This document shows positions 14,368 to 22,432 of a stretch of DNA of 32,447 nucleotides, piece after piece (position 1 is the first letter of the stretch; the number at the start of each line of letters is the position of its first letter). The translations under genes and the position numbers were made by a program. The notes beneath the pieces are model-generated. The model saw only the letters and a program-made list of their open reading frames with translations. It searched no databases and was not told the DNA's origin. The DNA is taken from assembly GCA_029238175.1 (NCBI GenBank), contig JAQWGO010000173.1, forward strand, positions 1 to 32,447. Reading direction: 5' to 3'. The stretch comes from Henriciella sp. (lineage in GTDB: Bacteria; Pseudomonadota; Alphaproteobacteria; Caulobacterales; Hyphomonadaceae).

Positions 14368-14459
14368 GCATGAATGAAGGTGTTAGGACTGCTTTATCGG
14401 CGTCGCCTGGGCGTGACCAATTGTTCCCTAAAGACTATTTTGCCGGTCTGATGTCTTGG

Positions 14460-15071
14460 TTAGATGAGGCCATCTTCGATAGCGCGCACAACCACCTCAG
14501 TTCTGTTCTTTGCGCCAAATTTTAGCAGAAGCGTTTTGATGTGAGCTTTCACAGTTTCGGGCGACAAATCTGCGGCCCTTGCGATTTCTTTGTTAGACAT
14601 CCCTTCTTTGAGCAAATTGACAATATCATGTTCTCGCGGGCTTATTTTTCGATCCACCCAGTTGTATTTTTTCGAAAAATCCTCGAACCAATTCGGGTCC
14701 GCTTTGAAATTTACAACCGTGTCCATCAGCGCCCGGTAAAACTGCTCGCCGATATAGCTTTTCGGGATATAGGCGTTAAATCCGGCAAGCTTAGCATCTT
14801 GCAAGTCTACTAAGTTCGCGTGCCCGGAAATTAGAATGTTTGGACAGTGTCTTGTAAGGCGCATGAGCTTTGAGCGAGTTTCGTCGTCATTCATGCCTGG
14901 CATGCGCAGGTCCGCCACAAGCGCGTCAAATGGACCCTCGTCTTCCAAGACAATACAGGCTTGGCCGGCGGATGCGACACTGATCGGCTTGATTGCAGGG
15001 TTTGCGTGCGTCAACAGCAAGCATATCGCGTCGGCAACAAGAGAATGGTCATCAGCTATTAATAGTTTCAT
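14460..15071 (-). CDS. NarL/FixJ-type response regulator
   Basis: A 203-residue transcription regulator with an N-terminal receiver (ADD at 6-8, phospho-acceptor D54 in VADLRMPGM, K104 in YIPKSY). Its C-terminal LuxR-type helix-turn-helix spans about residues 143-203 (ISPREHDIVNLLKEGMSNKE, then ETVKAHIKTLLLKFGAKNRT). Its start overlaps the end of the upstream hybrid kinase by 20 bp, so the two are co-expressed and presumably partners. Members of this family usually bind palindromes of about 20 bp, often at -40 or so. It is therefore the best candidate to bind the CCCC-N4-GGGG sites, including site G upstream of its own operon. That link is inference. Confidence 0.9.
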   Translation of the reverse strand: MKLLIADDHSLVADAICLLLTHANPAIKPISVASAGQACIVLEDEGPFDALVADLRMPGMNDDETRSKLMRLTRHCPNILISGHANLVDLQDAKLAGFNAYIPKSYIGEQFYRALMDTVVNFKADPNWFEDFSKKYNWVDRKISPREHDIVNLLKEGMSNKEIARAADLSPETVKAHIKTLLLKFGAKNRTEVVVRAIEDGLI

Positions 15072-16626
15072 TCTTTTCCACCCGGTACCGTGTTAGGGCC
15101 CGCTCAACTTCCGCAACAAGGTTATCTAGATCTATAGGTTTGGGGACAAAAGCATCGAAAAGTCCGCCCTTTGCGACCTTTTTGACCCCGGAGTAAGCAA
15201 TTACAGGCGCACTGGGACGAACACTCTTGAAACGAGCCGCAACCACGACGCCATTCATCTCGGGCATATGAAAATCTGTTATGAGCAGATCAAAACAATT
15301 GAGATCGGCGCTAAAAAAAGCTCTTCCGCTCGAAAATACTTCTGCTGATAGCCCCCGGCGTGATAACACCCCTTGGATAAGGGCGCCAGAGAGCGGATCA
15401 TCGTCAATAATCGCGATATTCGCGGCAACGCTTGGCAGCAGCTCGCTATAATCAGCGTCATGCAACACCGAGGAGACATCCAGCCTCGAGCCTGCCTCTT
15501 TGGTGCTTTCTCTCAGCCATATTGTTAGCTGGGTGCCTTCCTCAGGAGCGGAGGCGACTTCGAGCGCGATCGCCCCTAGTTCCAAAAGCTGTGTGAGGCT
15601 GCTCAATCCCAAGCCGTGGCCTTCGGGATTTTCTTTGGTTGTGTAACCGTGGCGAAAAATATGCGCCAGCTCTTGTTGAGAAATGCCGTAGCCATTGTCG
15701 GTGACTTCCAAAACCCATGTACCATCGGTCTCTGCGCGCCCTATCATGTGTCGCGGCCAATCCGGCGCAACGCGCTTCGTCGCCAGTTTTAGCTCGACAT
15801 CAATAAGACCGCCAAGCTCCATAGCAGCGTCGCTGTTTTGAAGCATATTGATGAGCGCGCGTGTTAAACTGAGCCCGGGCAGAGGCGTTAGAACCGGGTG
15901 TTCTGGTAAACTGACTCTTATATGAGTTTCCGGTTTCACAAGTCCTTTTGAAATCGTGATGCCAGACGTGATCGCCTGCACAGCGTCTTCCACAAATGAT
16001 AGGTCTTCGTCATAGACATCGCTGCTCATCTCTTCGATGATTGAAAGCGCGCTTTTGTTGGATCTTACGATTGCGTCAATATACCCCTGATAGTCCCCAT
16101 TGCTGTCATCCTTTTTAAGAAGCAACTGAGAATATCCAACCGATGCAGATAAAACGTTGGCTAAGTCATGCGCTAAAGTCGATATTGTACTGCGGTAAAC
16201 ACTGAGGGCTTCTGATTTACGAAGCTGCTCTTCATCGCGGCGGATACGCCTCTCTAATTCAACACGCTTGGTAATGTCGCGCGTCGAACACAGCAGTCCG
16301 CCAGTAGAAATGGCATCAAGAAAAACTTCCTGGAATACAAGCTCTCCGGACTTATTTCGGCCAGCCAGCTCCCCGCGCCATACCCCCTTCTCAGCGACAA
16401 TCGGGAAAACTGTTTCTTTGATTTGTTTCACAGTCTCGTGATCGTAGAGTTTTTCCCAGCTTTCACCAATCAGCTCTTCGTCATCGTACCCGAACATTTC
16501 TTGGTGCGTTTGATTCATGAATATGAACATTCCATCGGCACACGTTACAGCAATGGCGCTAGAGGTCTGTTCCAAAATAGCCGGCAAATCGATCAAACTT
16601 GTTCGATTTTGATCTGTATCATTCAT
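15052..16626 (-). CDS. Hybrid sensor histidine kinase (PAS-HisKA-HATPase-REC)
   Basis: A 524-residue soluble kinase without signal peptide or membrane segment. Residues about 17-125 form a PAS sensor with a short PAC tail (CSTRDITKR). The phospho-acceptor is H153 in STLAHDLANVLS. ATP binding is supported by the N box (N264 in NMLQNSDAA), DNGYGIS (310-316) and GHGLGLSS. A C-terminal receiver has IIDDD near 407-410, D451 in ITDFHMPEMNG and a Lys in FVPKPID. It would start a phosphorelay ending on the NarL-type regulator whose gene overlaps its 3' end. Operator site G and a -10-like hexamer lie upstream, suggesting positive autoregulation. Confidence 0.92.
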   Translation of the reverse strand: MNDTDQNRTSLIDLPAILEQTSSAIAVTCADGMFIFMNQTHQEMFGYDDEELIGESWEKLYDHETVKQIKETVFPIVAEKGVWRGELAGRNKSGELVFQEVFLDAISTGGLLCSTRDITKRVELERRIRRDEEQLRKSEALSVYRSTISTLAHDLANVLSASVGYSQLLLKKDDSNGDYQGYIDAIVRSNKSALSIIEEMSSDVYDEDLSFVEDAVQAITSGITISKGLVKPETHIRVSLPEHPVLTPLPGLSLTRALINMLQNSDAAMELGGLIDVELKLATKRVAPDWPRHMIGRAETDGTWVLEVTDNGYGISQQELAHIFRHGYTTKENPEGHGLGLSSLTQLLELGAIALEVASAPEEGTQLTIWLRESTKEAGSRLDVSSVLHDADYSELLPSVAANIAIIDDDPLSGALIQGVLSRRGLSAEVFSSGRAFFSADLNCFDLLITDFHMPEMNGVVVAARFKSVRPSAPVIAYSGVKKVAKGGLFDAFVPKPIDLDNLVAEVERALTRYRVEKNETINS

Positions 16627-16675
16627 TAGGAACCCCTCGCGAACTGTTCATGTTGGATTTAAGCAAATTTTATGC

Positions 16676-16681
16676 CTTATC
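16676..16681 (-). promoter_or_regulatory. -10-like hexamer GATAAG for the hybrid kinase operon
   Basis: Read on the minus strand, GATAAG matches four of six -10 positions and lies 35 bp from the centre of operator G (16713.5). It predicts transcription toward the hybrid kinase, starting near 16669. Confidence 0.35.
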
Positions 16682-16694
16682 CGATAAGAGTTAG

Positions 16695-16700
16695 TATAAA
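16695..16700 (+). promoter_or_regulatory. -10-like hexamer TATAAA for the H-NOX operon
   Basis: TATAAA on the plus strand predicts a start near 16707, inside operator G. A protein bound at G would therefore be expected to block this promoter while activating the opposite one. No good -35 box is visible. Confidence 0.35.
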
Positions 16701-16705
16701 TGAAC

Positions 16706-16725
16706 TACCCCATTTGGGAAGGGTA
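16706..16725. promoter_or_regulatory. Palindromic operator, site G, between divergent signalling genes
   Basis: TACCCCATTTGGGAAGGGTA has the core CCCC-ATTT-GGGA at 16708-16719. It is the only obvious regulatory dyad in the 117-bp gap between the hybrid kinase and H-NOX genes. Confidence 0.6.
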
Positions 16726-16743
16726 GGCTTTGGAGACAGTTTA

Positions 16744-17301
16744 ATGCGGGGAATCGTGTTCACAGCATTTTTGACCTTCTTAGACGAACGCCGTGACTTT
16801 GGTGTGTCTAACCGCGTCTTAAACGAATCAGAAGCTGACCTCGAGACTTCAGCATTTACAAGCGTAAATCATTATCCGAGTAGGGATCTCAAAGCTCTAC
16901 TTGCATCAGCGACGCGGATCCTCGATGAGCCTTTTTCCGAAATGGTAAAAGAGTTTGGAGAGTTTCTATTTGATCATCTTATGTATAGGCTGAGCATGCA
17001 TGTGGAAAATTATGACACTTGGCAAAGTATGCTCATAAATGTCGAGGATACAATCCATGAAAGCATACATAAGCTTGAACCCAAAAGAAGGATCCCTGTC
17101 GCGCTTAAACAAGTAGAGGATGCCAACACGGCATTGACCTTGCACTACAAATCGCCGCGAGGAATGGCAGATCTAGCGGAAGGATTGATTATGGGTTGTT
17201 TGAAACATTACAGCGCGGAGCAGGCGGTGACGATCGTTCGGTTTGATCAATCTGCAGACGGCACCTCATCGATATTCAAAATGACTTACGAAGCCACATG
17301 A
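16744..17301 (+). CDS. H-NOX haem nitric oxide/oxygen sensor
   Basis: H-NOX domains bind haem and sense NO or O2, passing the signal to a kinase or cyclase. ATG 16744 gives the canonical N-terminus MRGIVFTAFLTFLDE and has TGGAG nine bases before it; the frame is open back to 16672. In the 185-residue product, H105 (EDTIHESI) aligns with the proximal haem ligand. Y135, S137 and R139 in HYKSPRG form the YxSxR motif that grips the haem propionates. KEFGEFLFDHL at 69-79 is also typical. A distal Tyr typical of O2 binders is not evident, which would favour NO selectivity, though this is uncertain. The stop overlaps the start of the next gene by 4 bp, so the pair should work together. Confidence 0.88.
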   Translation: MRGIVFTAFLTFLDERRDFGVSNRVLNESEADLETSAFTSVNHYPSRDLKALLASATRILDEPFSEMVKEFGEFLFDHLMYRLSMHVENYDTWQSMLINVEDTIHESIHKLEPKRRIPVALKQVEDANTALTLHYKSPRGMADLAEGLIMGCLKHYSAEQAVTIVRFDQSADGTSSIFKMTYEAT

Positions 17302-18890
17302 ACGATCACAATGTATCAGAGTTGAAAGTCCTGCAGGAACAACTCAAACGTGAGCGCGCCGCCAGGCGATCTGCGGAGCAAACGCTCGAAAGCGTTAGCT
17401 TGGAACTTACGCGTTCGAACAAAAGTCTTATTGAGACAGCCCAAAAAAACATCGCACTGCTGAAAGCTATCGATGAGTTCGACGGTTCAGTATTGGTTTT
17501 GAATCAAGATGAAATTTGCACCTATGTCAGCGAGAAAACACTCTCCGTTTTGGGGATTGCACTTAGTCAGCTTCTTAACAAACCAATATATAGTGTTGGC
17601 GTGAGTCTTTTGATTGATCAGTACACGTTGGCTAAAAGGAATGAGTTGCGGTCCACAGGATATTGGGGGTCTGATACTGTCTCGCTTCCGGGAAAACAAA
17701 ACCTGTTAGAATTCAGTTTCTTCCATAAAGAGGGCAGCGGGACAGTAATTGTCATCGCCGATGTAACAAAAAGTGTTTCACAACGCCTTGCCTTTAAAAA
17801 GCTACAGGAAGAGCTCGACACGCTGGATCATATGATTCAACAAAAACTCAAAGGCGAAGATTTTTCTCACAAAATCAACGCATCAATAGCCGCAATAACG
17901 GCCTTGGCCGAAACGGTTGATCGCAGCAACACAGAAAAAATGATCGCCGGTATCGAACAGATCAAACTGCTCGGCTATGATGCGGCGAGAGAAATGCAGC
18001 AGTACGAGTCAGAACTGACGCGTTCCGAGGCGCCAGAGATTGTGAACCTTGAAGCGTTTATTGAAGAACTTTCATCAGCCGCTGGCGTTCCAACAATGAA
18101 ATCAATGGTCTTGAAGCGATCAGGCTTCGAACGCCCACTTCTCGCTCGCTTCGATCGGAAGACTGCCAAATTCGCAGTTTACTCTGCGTTTCGTCTCCTT
18201 CGCCGAGCGAACAAATCAAATCGCAAGTTGAGCCTGGACGTGCATGGCTCGGAAGAAGAGAACTTGGTACGTCTGACGTTTAATATTGACTTTTTGGCGC
18301 GCGATGGCGCGTGTGGTCTTCCCGCGTTCGAACCGGGTGACTTAGCAGATATTTCAAGGCTTCCGAGCTTGATCGGGTTTGACGTTGATGAGGCTGTGAT
18401 GCTTGAGGACGGCATACGAATAGTCGTTTCTAAGCCAAGCCCCATAGAAAAATCGGCAGTCATGGCCCCTGATATTGTCACGGCAAATGAACACGTAGAC
18501 ATCACGCGAAGTCAAAAAAAGCCGGACGTGATCGTCGTCGAGGATGACAAGTTGATGAACGAACTTATTTGTGAATTCGTTCATATAGCTGACTTTAAGG
18601 CTGTCCCTTTTTTGAACCCAAAGGAAGCCCTGGCCTTTTTGAACAACCAGCTGGACCAGACATTCATTGTTATATCTGATTATCTCATGCCAGACATGAG
18701 AGGTGATGAACTTGCTTTGGCAATTAAGAAAGCCCGCCCAAGCACGCCAGTCATTCTCTACTCCGCGCAGGCGAGCTATAAAATTTCTGAAAAGGACCGC
18801 TATTTCGATGTCTTAAAAAAACCGGTTTCACCTGAACAATTAAGTGCGGCCTTAAATGCTGCGGCGCTGGCGTCGAAACAATCAATATGA
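17298..18890 (+). CDS. H-NOX partner: kinase-like phosphorelay protein with receiver
   Basis: A 530-residue cytoplasmic protein translationally coupled to H-NOX (ATGA overlap). Residues 5-55 are a coiled coil and 56-160 a PAS-like domain. A HisKA-like helix includes H191 in FSHKINASIAAI. The region that should bind ATP (about 250-380) has no recognisable N, G1 or G2 box. The C-terminal receiver (409-525) is complete: VVEDD, phospho-acceptor D461 in SDYLMPDMRG and K507/K508 in VLKKPV. It therefore looks like a relay or phosphotransfer hub rather than an active kinase, perhaps modulating the hybrid kinase encoded opposite. Known H-NOX partners (HnoK) are usually full kinases, so this is unusual. 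Confidence 0.8.
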   Translation: MNDHNVSELKVLQEQLKRERAARRSAEQTLESVSLELTRSNKSLIETAQKNIALLKAIDEFDGSVLVLNQDEICTYVSEKTLSVLGIALSQLLNKPIYSVGVSLLIDQYTLAKRNELRSTGYWGSDTVSLPGKQNLLEFSFFHKEGSGTVIVIADVTKSVSQRLAFKKLQEELDTLDHMIQQKLKGEDFSHKINASIAAITALAETVDRSNTEKMIAGIEQIKLLGYDAAREMQQYESELTRSEAPEIVNLEAFIEELSSAAGVPTMKSMVLKRSGFERPLLARFDRKTAKFAVYSAFRLLRRANKSNRKLSLDVHGSEEENLVRLTFNIDFLARDGACGLPAFEPGDLADISRLPSLIGFDVDEAVMLEDGIRIVVSKPSPIEKSAVMAPDIVTANEHVDITRSQKKPDVIVVEDDKLMNELICEFVHIADFKAVPFLNPKEALAFLNNQLDQTFIVISDYLMPDMRGDELALAIKKARPSTPVILYSAQASYKISEKDRYFDVLKKPVSPEQLSAALNAAALASKQSI

Positions 18891-19084
18891 TGCATCACGG
18901 CAGTATGAGACACTTGCCCACCTCACCCACGTAAAAACTTTGACTCCTAAACGATTTGGTCAAAAGGCAGCCATGTTTTGGATATGTGTTTCGACGATTT
19001 TGGATCTGGATCACTGGATTTGGGCCAAGTATTGATTTTGTCTCGTGCGTGTTCGAGACCGATTGATCAGTTTGCGTTAATCTC

Positions 19085-19099
19085 TCCCCCCAAACGGGT
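19085..19099. promoter_or_regulatory. Palindromic operator, site H, before a candidate sRNA
   Basis: CTCCCCCCAAACGGGTA contains the core CCCC-AAAC-GGGT (19088-19099, centre 19093.5). TATCGT at 19125-19130 lies 34 bp downstream within TTATCGTG, the octamer also found after site E. It is weaker than B, C and F because the right arm is short. Confidence 0.5.
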
Positions 19100-19136
19100 A
19101 GTATATCGACTCCGTTCAGTTCGTTATCGTGGTCCC

Positions 19137-19205
19137 GGGTCGAGCTATTGCTCGCCCCATCCACCATACAACTCGGCTCGGTCTTTAAGACCGAGCTCCT
19201 TTTGT
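19137..19205 (+). ncRNA. Second candidate small RNA, about 70 nt
   Basis: The predicted transcript begins at the base of a hairpin: GGG-T-CGAGC (19137-19145), loop TATT, GCTCG-CCC (19150-19157), with one bulged base. A short linker (CATCCACCATACAACTCG) follows, then a terminator. Promoter geometry from operator H places the start at about 19137, exactly where the first stem begins. No useful ORF fits. Together with the RNA at 11262 it suggests that the regulator controls several small RNAs. Confidence 0.5.
19176..19205 (+). terminator. Intrinsic terminator
   Basis: GCTCGGTCT (19176-19184) pairs with AGACCGAGC (19188-19196) around a three-base loop. TCCTTTTGTTT follows. Confidence 0.8.
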
Positions 19206-19243
19206 TTATTCTTGAGAACATATATGGTGTAGCTGGGTCGACC

Positions 19244-19366
19244 GTGCAGACACTACACTTTGTTTATCTTCTGCAAGTTTTACCGATAGTGATATGGGCC
19301 GGCGCTTTGAGTGTTATCATGAGCCTTGCTCTTATTAAAGAACTGAGCCTCGGTCTCACAATCTAA
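19244..19366 (+). CDS. Possible 40-residue membrane peptide
   Basis: From GTG 19244 a short frame encodes one hydrophobic segment (LLQVLPIVIWAGALSVIMSL) followed by ALIKELSLGLTI. No clear ribosome site is seen and the frame continues upstream through the terminator. It may be real but is weakly supported. The gap to the XRE gene holds nothing else I can name. Confidence 0.22.
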   Translation: MQTLHFVYLLQVLPIVIWAGALSVIMSLALIKELSLGLTI

Positions 19367-19472
19367 AACAGATAATTTTTGGCTTGCCTACGCCGTATCA
19401 GACAAATCAAACAGCTCCTACATTAAGCTCTGAAATCGCGGCTGAATATCTTAGAATGCGAGACTTCCAGCG

Positions 19473-19853
19473 CTAATTGATTGCAACTGACCCAGGTTGC
19501 GCGGATGCGTACTGACGGATCAGGGTTTCGAGCGGCTGGCGCACTGCCGTGTCGAGGCGGAAGAAAGAGTTCATTAAATCGCGATCGGCGCTTGATAGGG
19601 AAGCTTGTAGCGCTGAATATGTGTCGTCGGATTGATCGATGTATCCTTCATAAAAGTATGAAACGTGCACTTCCAGCGCGCGAGCAAGTTCATATAAGAA
19701 TGCGGGCGTTGGCCGCGTTGCACCAATCTCATATTTGTGTAGCCGACGAAAATCAGCGCCGGTTCGAGCGCCCAGCTCTTTGAGCGTAAGGCACAAAATT
19801 TTACGGCGTCTTGCAAGGCGTCGAGCGATGTGATCGTCTAGGGATTGGCTCAT
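19473..19853 (-). CDS. XRE-family transcriptional regulator
   Basis: A 126-residue protein with an N-terminal cro/C1-type helix-turn-helix (about residues 10-66: RRKILCLTLKELGARTGADF, then RRLHKYEIGATRPTPAFLYE). A C-terminal helical region (SALQASLSSADRDLMNSFFR) may mediate dimerisation. Many alphaproteobacterial homologues of this size have unknown targets. It stands alone, read toward the candidate sRNA, with operator site I about 145 bp upstream of its start. Confidence 0.85.
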   Translation of the reverse strand: MSQSLDDHIARRLARRRKILCLTLKELGARTGADFRRLHKYEIGATRPTPAFLYELARALEVHVSYFYEGYIDQSDDTYSALQASLSSADRDLMNSFFRLDTAVRQPLETLIRQYASAQPGSVAIN

Positions 19854-19995
19854 TGCAACTCTCCATCGTCATGATTGGGCATTGTCTTTATCGACGAGCA
19901 AAATCTTGCAATTGAAGCGCCAAGTTCATTCAGATTGGGAGCAAAACGGAAGGCTGTTTATCCATAGGCAGCAATAGCTGATGCTCTAGGCTATC

Positions 19996-20017
19996 ACCCT
20001 CCCCAATTGGGGGAGGT
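19996..20017. promoter_or_regulatory. Palindromic operator, site I
   Basis: ACCCTCCCCAATTGGGGGAG followed by GT is a near-perfect dyad; the core CCCCAATTGGGG (20001-20012) is fully palindromic. On the plus strand TCAAAT (20040-20045) lies 36 bp from the centre. The target could be a transcript into 20052-20450 or, less likely, the XRE gene on the other side. Confidence 0.6.
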
Positions 20018-20318
20018 AAATCATTTGAAAATCCATGGATCAAATGCTTGTTTCCTCGAGGCGAAAACGACATACTCATTCAATTCTGGCATGGACGACG
20101 TTGCGTTTGTCTTATTTTCGAACACCTAGAGGAGGTTGATTGCGGCTGCGTGCCAATCATAAATCTTGCGCTTCCTGGCTCAACTGGTCTACTGCGCTGT
20201 CCCGCCGACCTACAAAAACTAGGGCAGGAAAATTGTCGCAGACAAGCCGGTGTACTGGCCCCTATTCGAACCGGATACCCTGGCCTGACCGGGGAGGGCT
20301 TTTGGAGCAGGTCAACCT

Positions 20319-20441
20319 ATGCAGATCACGATCGCAACAACGACCCGGATCACGGGGCTGGGTCACGGACAATTCTGTTCTGAAGGAGCTTGCCTTAAAA
20401 AGACTTCTAAGGCCCGGCGCCAAGGTCGCATTTTAAAGTAA
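20319..20441 (+). CDS. Possible 40-residue basic peptide
   Basis: The roughly 430-bp stretch after operator I has no convincing long gene. A frame from ATG 20319 encodes MQITIATTTRITGLGHGQFC and then SEGACLKKTSKARRQGRILK, a basic peptide with two Cys. A weak GGAG lies upstream. It overlaps other short frames with equal claim, so it is listed only as the best candidate product of a transcript from site I. Confidence 0.2.
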   Translation: MQITIATTTRITGLGHGQFCSEGACLKKTSKARRQGRILK

Positions 20442-20450
20442 AATCAGCAT

Positions 20451-21794
20451 CTATTGCGTGGGAAGTGCGATCCACTCGCTCGATGAGGCAATTTCGTTTG
20501 CGGATGGACCTAAGGCTATAACGAGTGAACCCGTGTTGCCCACGCGGCGATTTGGGCCAAAACTTAGAGGCGGGGTAACGCCGCCAATATATGAACTCAC
20601 TTGTTCAAGTTGCGCAACAAATTCAGAGGTGCTCAGTTTTCTGCCGGAACGCATCAAAATATCGATAGAAAGCGTTGCAAGTGTGTAAGCATTTGCAAGA
20701 TCGAAAACGTCCTCGTCCATAGGAATTTTGTGAACTGATGCAAATCTTGAAAAAGCTGCCTTACCTTGCATGGAAAGGCGACCTGCATCTGCGCCTAGCG
20801 CCAGATATGTTTTACTTTGTATCTCGTGTCTCAAACCTGGCTCTAGTGAGTCGAATGCTGTTTGGGTAAAAAAAAGTGTCGCTTCTGAGCTAAACGCATT
20901 CGCGCAAGGCGCCTCCATCACGAACAAAACAAAGCTTTCAGGCGTGTCTTCGCAGTTGTCCCCAAGGTGGAGCTCTGCCATGAATTCACGCGCCGCGAAA
21001 AGCCGAAGCGCCGCCGCCTGTTCTTGCGCCCCCGAGACGAGGCTAAACACATTGGCTGGACCGTTCAAATGGTTTGACTTTATCTGGATTACGGGCCTTT
21101 GCGATCTTTGCGCCTCGGACACAGGAACTAAACTGAGGATCAAAAAAGCATCTTGGGCGAGTTCATCATCTTCCAAACTTTGTGTGACGACAAAATCGAG
21201 CACGCGACCATGGATGCCACCACCCGAATTTATTTGCGAAACTCTCGCAGCAAGCAGACGCTCGATTTTCTCGGTACCAATCTTCTCTCCTGTTACGAAC
21301 AAAATTTTCAAATCAGTCTCGGATATGCCCGGGTCTGCGCTCGTCCTTACAACACTGAGATAATCCCACAGTTCCGTAAGGACCTCATCACTGAGGTCGT
21401 AGCGCGGCATCGTCTCATCAAGTTTGTTTCCGCTTGAATCAATGCCAAGTCTTACCGCACGCTTAAAACTCGTCAGATCGTAGGGACCACGGATGCGCCC
21501 GCGCTCCGCCTCCATTTCATAGGGCTTCGTCAAGGCAGCGCGTGACAAGTCCGGAGGAACAGTGCCCCTTTCTGGACGGCCGCTGCCGAACTCTCCGTGG
21601 CAGCTAACACATGGAAAGGACCTGGCTGGTAGCGCATACCCGTTTTCCGCAAATGTAAGCTCAGCATCATCCAAGGCAGACGGCGCAACGCCGTGGTAGA
21701 CGCGCCGTCCATCTTCGCTTTGCGCAAAGCTTGGTGCTCCGCAGAATGCGCCTAGGACCAAGCTCTGGATGACGATCCTAATCCAAAGTTTCAT
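20451..21794 (-). CDS. Cytochrome c / periplasmic-binding-protein fusion
   Basis: A 447-residue exported protein. ATG 21794 gives a proper signal peptide (cut after SFA-Q) and overlaps the SCO gene end by 17 bp; a longer reading from 21827 would bury the signal. Residues about 25-150 are a class I cytochrome c with haem motif CVSCH (62-66) and a likely axial Met at 129 (ETMPRYDLS). The remainder resembles a type 1 periplasmic binding domain of the branched-chain amino-acid receptor kind (KILFVTGEKIGTEKIERLLA, INSGGGIHGR, and SYIGGVTPPLSFGPNRRVGN near the end). Fusing a haem domain to a ligand-binding fold suggests a redox-linked sensor or electron acceptor. Its place at the end of the oxidase operon suggests it receives electrons from the oxidase. 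Confidence 0.82.
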   Translation of the reverse strand: MKLWIRIVIQSLVLGAFCGAPSFAQSEDGRRVYHGVAPSALDDAELTFAENGYALPARSFPCVSCHGEFGSGRPERGTVPPDLSRAALTKPYEMEAERGRIRGPYDLTSFKRAVRLGIDSSGNKLDETMPRYDLSDEVLTELWDYLSVVRTSADPGISETDLKILFVTGEKIGTEKIERLLAARVSQINSGGGIHGRVLDFVVTQSLEDDELAQDAFLILSLVPVSEAQRSQRPVIQIKSNHLNGPANVFSLVSGAQEQAAALRLFAAREFMAELHLGDNCEDTPESFVLFVMEAPCANAFSSEATLFFTQTAFDSLEPGLRHEIQSKTYLALGADAGRLSMQGKAAFSRFASVHKIPMDEDVFDLANAYTLATLSIDILMRSGRKLSTSEFVAQLEQVSSYIGGVTPPLSFGPNRRVGNTGSLVIALGPSANEIASSSEWIALPTQ

Positions 21795-22422
21795 TTGCGA
21801 TATCAAGCAATTGTGCACCGATGACATTACTCGGGAGGTGCGATGGTATTTTTCGCCACCTGGCTGTTTTCAAGTTGCCGACCAGCAGTGTTGTTGAATG
21901 TTGTTCTTTTTTTTCAAAGACATTTCCGAGCTTATGGGAAACCTTGGTAACGGCCTCGGGTGTTCCGGTGAAAAACCACCATCCATCTTTAGCACCAAAC
22001 TTATCTCGGTATTCGGAGAGAACTTCGGCCGTATCCGTCAAAGGATCCACAGAAATCGAAACAAAGTGAATATCATCTCCAAGACGACCTTCGACTTCAC
22101 TCTGAAGCTTCTGGATTTGCGCATTGATTAACGGGCAAGCATCGGGACAACTGGTAAATATGAAGCTTATAACAACCGTTTTGTCGGCCAATACATCAGA
22201 GTAAAATCGCTGCTGCGCTCCGTCGTGTCTGACCAGGACGGTGTCTGTGAAATAATCTCTGGCTGTGTCTTCTGTTGAAGCCTCCTCAACTGTCCGAGTT
22301 TCTACCTCAGCCGTTTGATGATTGGAATGAACACCATTGCCCTGATGTTGATGTTCACTCTCATTAGAGGTCGCAGCGGAGCACGCAGAAAGAAACAGTA
22401 TTGTAAGTAGCAAATACCGCAT
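21778..22422 (-). CDS. SCO1/SenC-type copper chaperone lipoprotein
   Basis: A 214-residue lipoprotein; ATG 22422 follows a strong AGGAGGT six bases upstream and gives a lipobox LSAC (C14). A His-rich linker (EHQHQGNGVHSNH) follows. The thioredoxin-like SCO fold is marked by C92 and C96 in FTSCPDACP and H175 in EKKEQHSTTLL, the classic CxxxC plus His copper ligands. SCO proteins deliver copper to or maintain copper sites in oxidases. Its gene begins 11 bp after the other SCO gene, and both lie downstream of the multicopper oxidase, pointing to copper loading of that enzyme. Confidence 0.9.
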   Translation of the reverse strand: MRYLLLTILFLSACSAATSNESEHQHQGNGVHSNHQTAEVETRTVEEASTEDTARDYFTDTVLVRHDGAQQRFYSDVLADKTVVISFIFTSCPDACPLINAQIQKLQSEVEGRLGDDIHFVSISVDPLTDTAEVLSEYRDKFGAKDGWWFFTGTPEAVTKVSHKLGNVFEKKEQHSTTLLVGNLKTARWRKIPSHLPSNVIGAQLLDIANETLD

Positions 22423-22432
22423 AACCGACCTC

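Noticed and set aside
14370-14525. 51-residue frame after gspG
   Set aside because: It runs into the response regulator gene on the opposite strand and shows no family features.
18895-19221. 108-residue minus-strand frame over operator H and the sRNA
   Set aside because: It reads through the operator and terminator in antisense and resembles no protein family.
10910-20017. Operators read as RNA hairpins hiding a GGAGG ribosome site
   Set aside because: In most copies no start codon follows at the right distance, and the operator to -10 spacing points to DNA binding instead.
20025-20122. 32-codon frame from TTG after GGGGGAGG in operator I
   Set aside because: It would start upstream of the transcript start predicted from the same operator, and its sequence looks random.
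20257-20275. tRNA-like T-arm on the minus strand (GGTTCGAATA)
   Set aside because: The flanking bases do not form a T-stem or an acceptor stem, and no anticodon arm was found.
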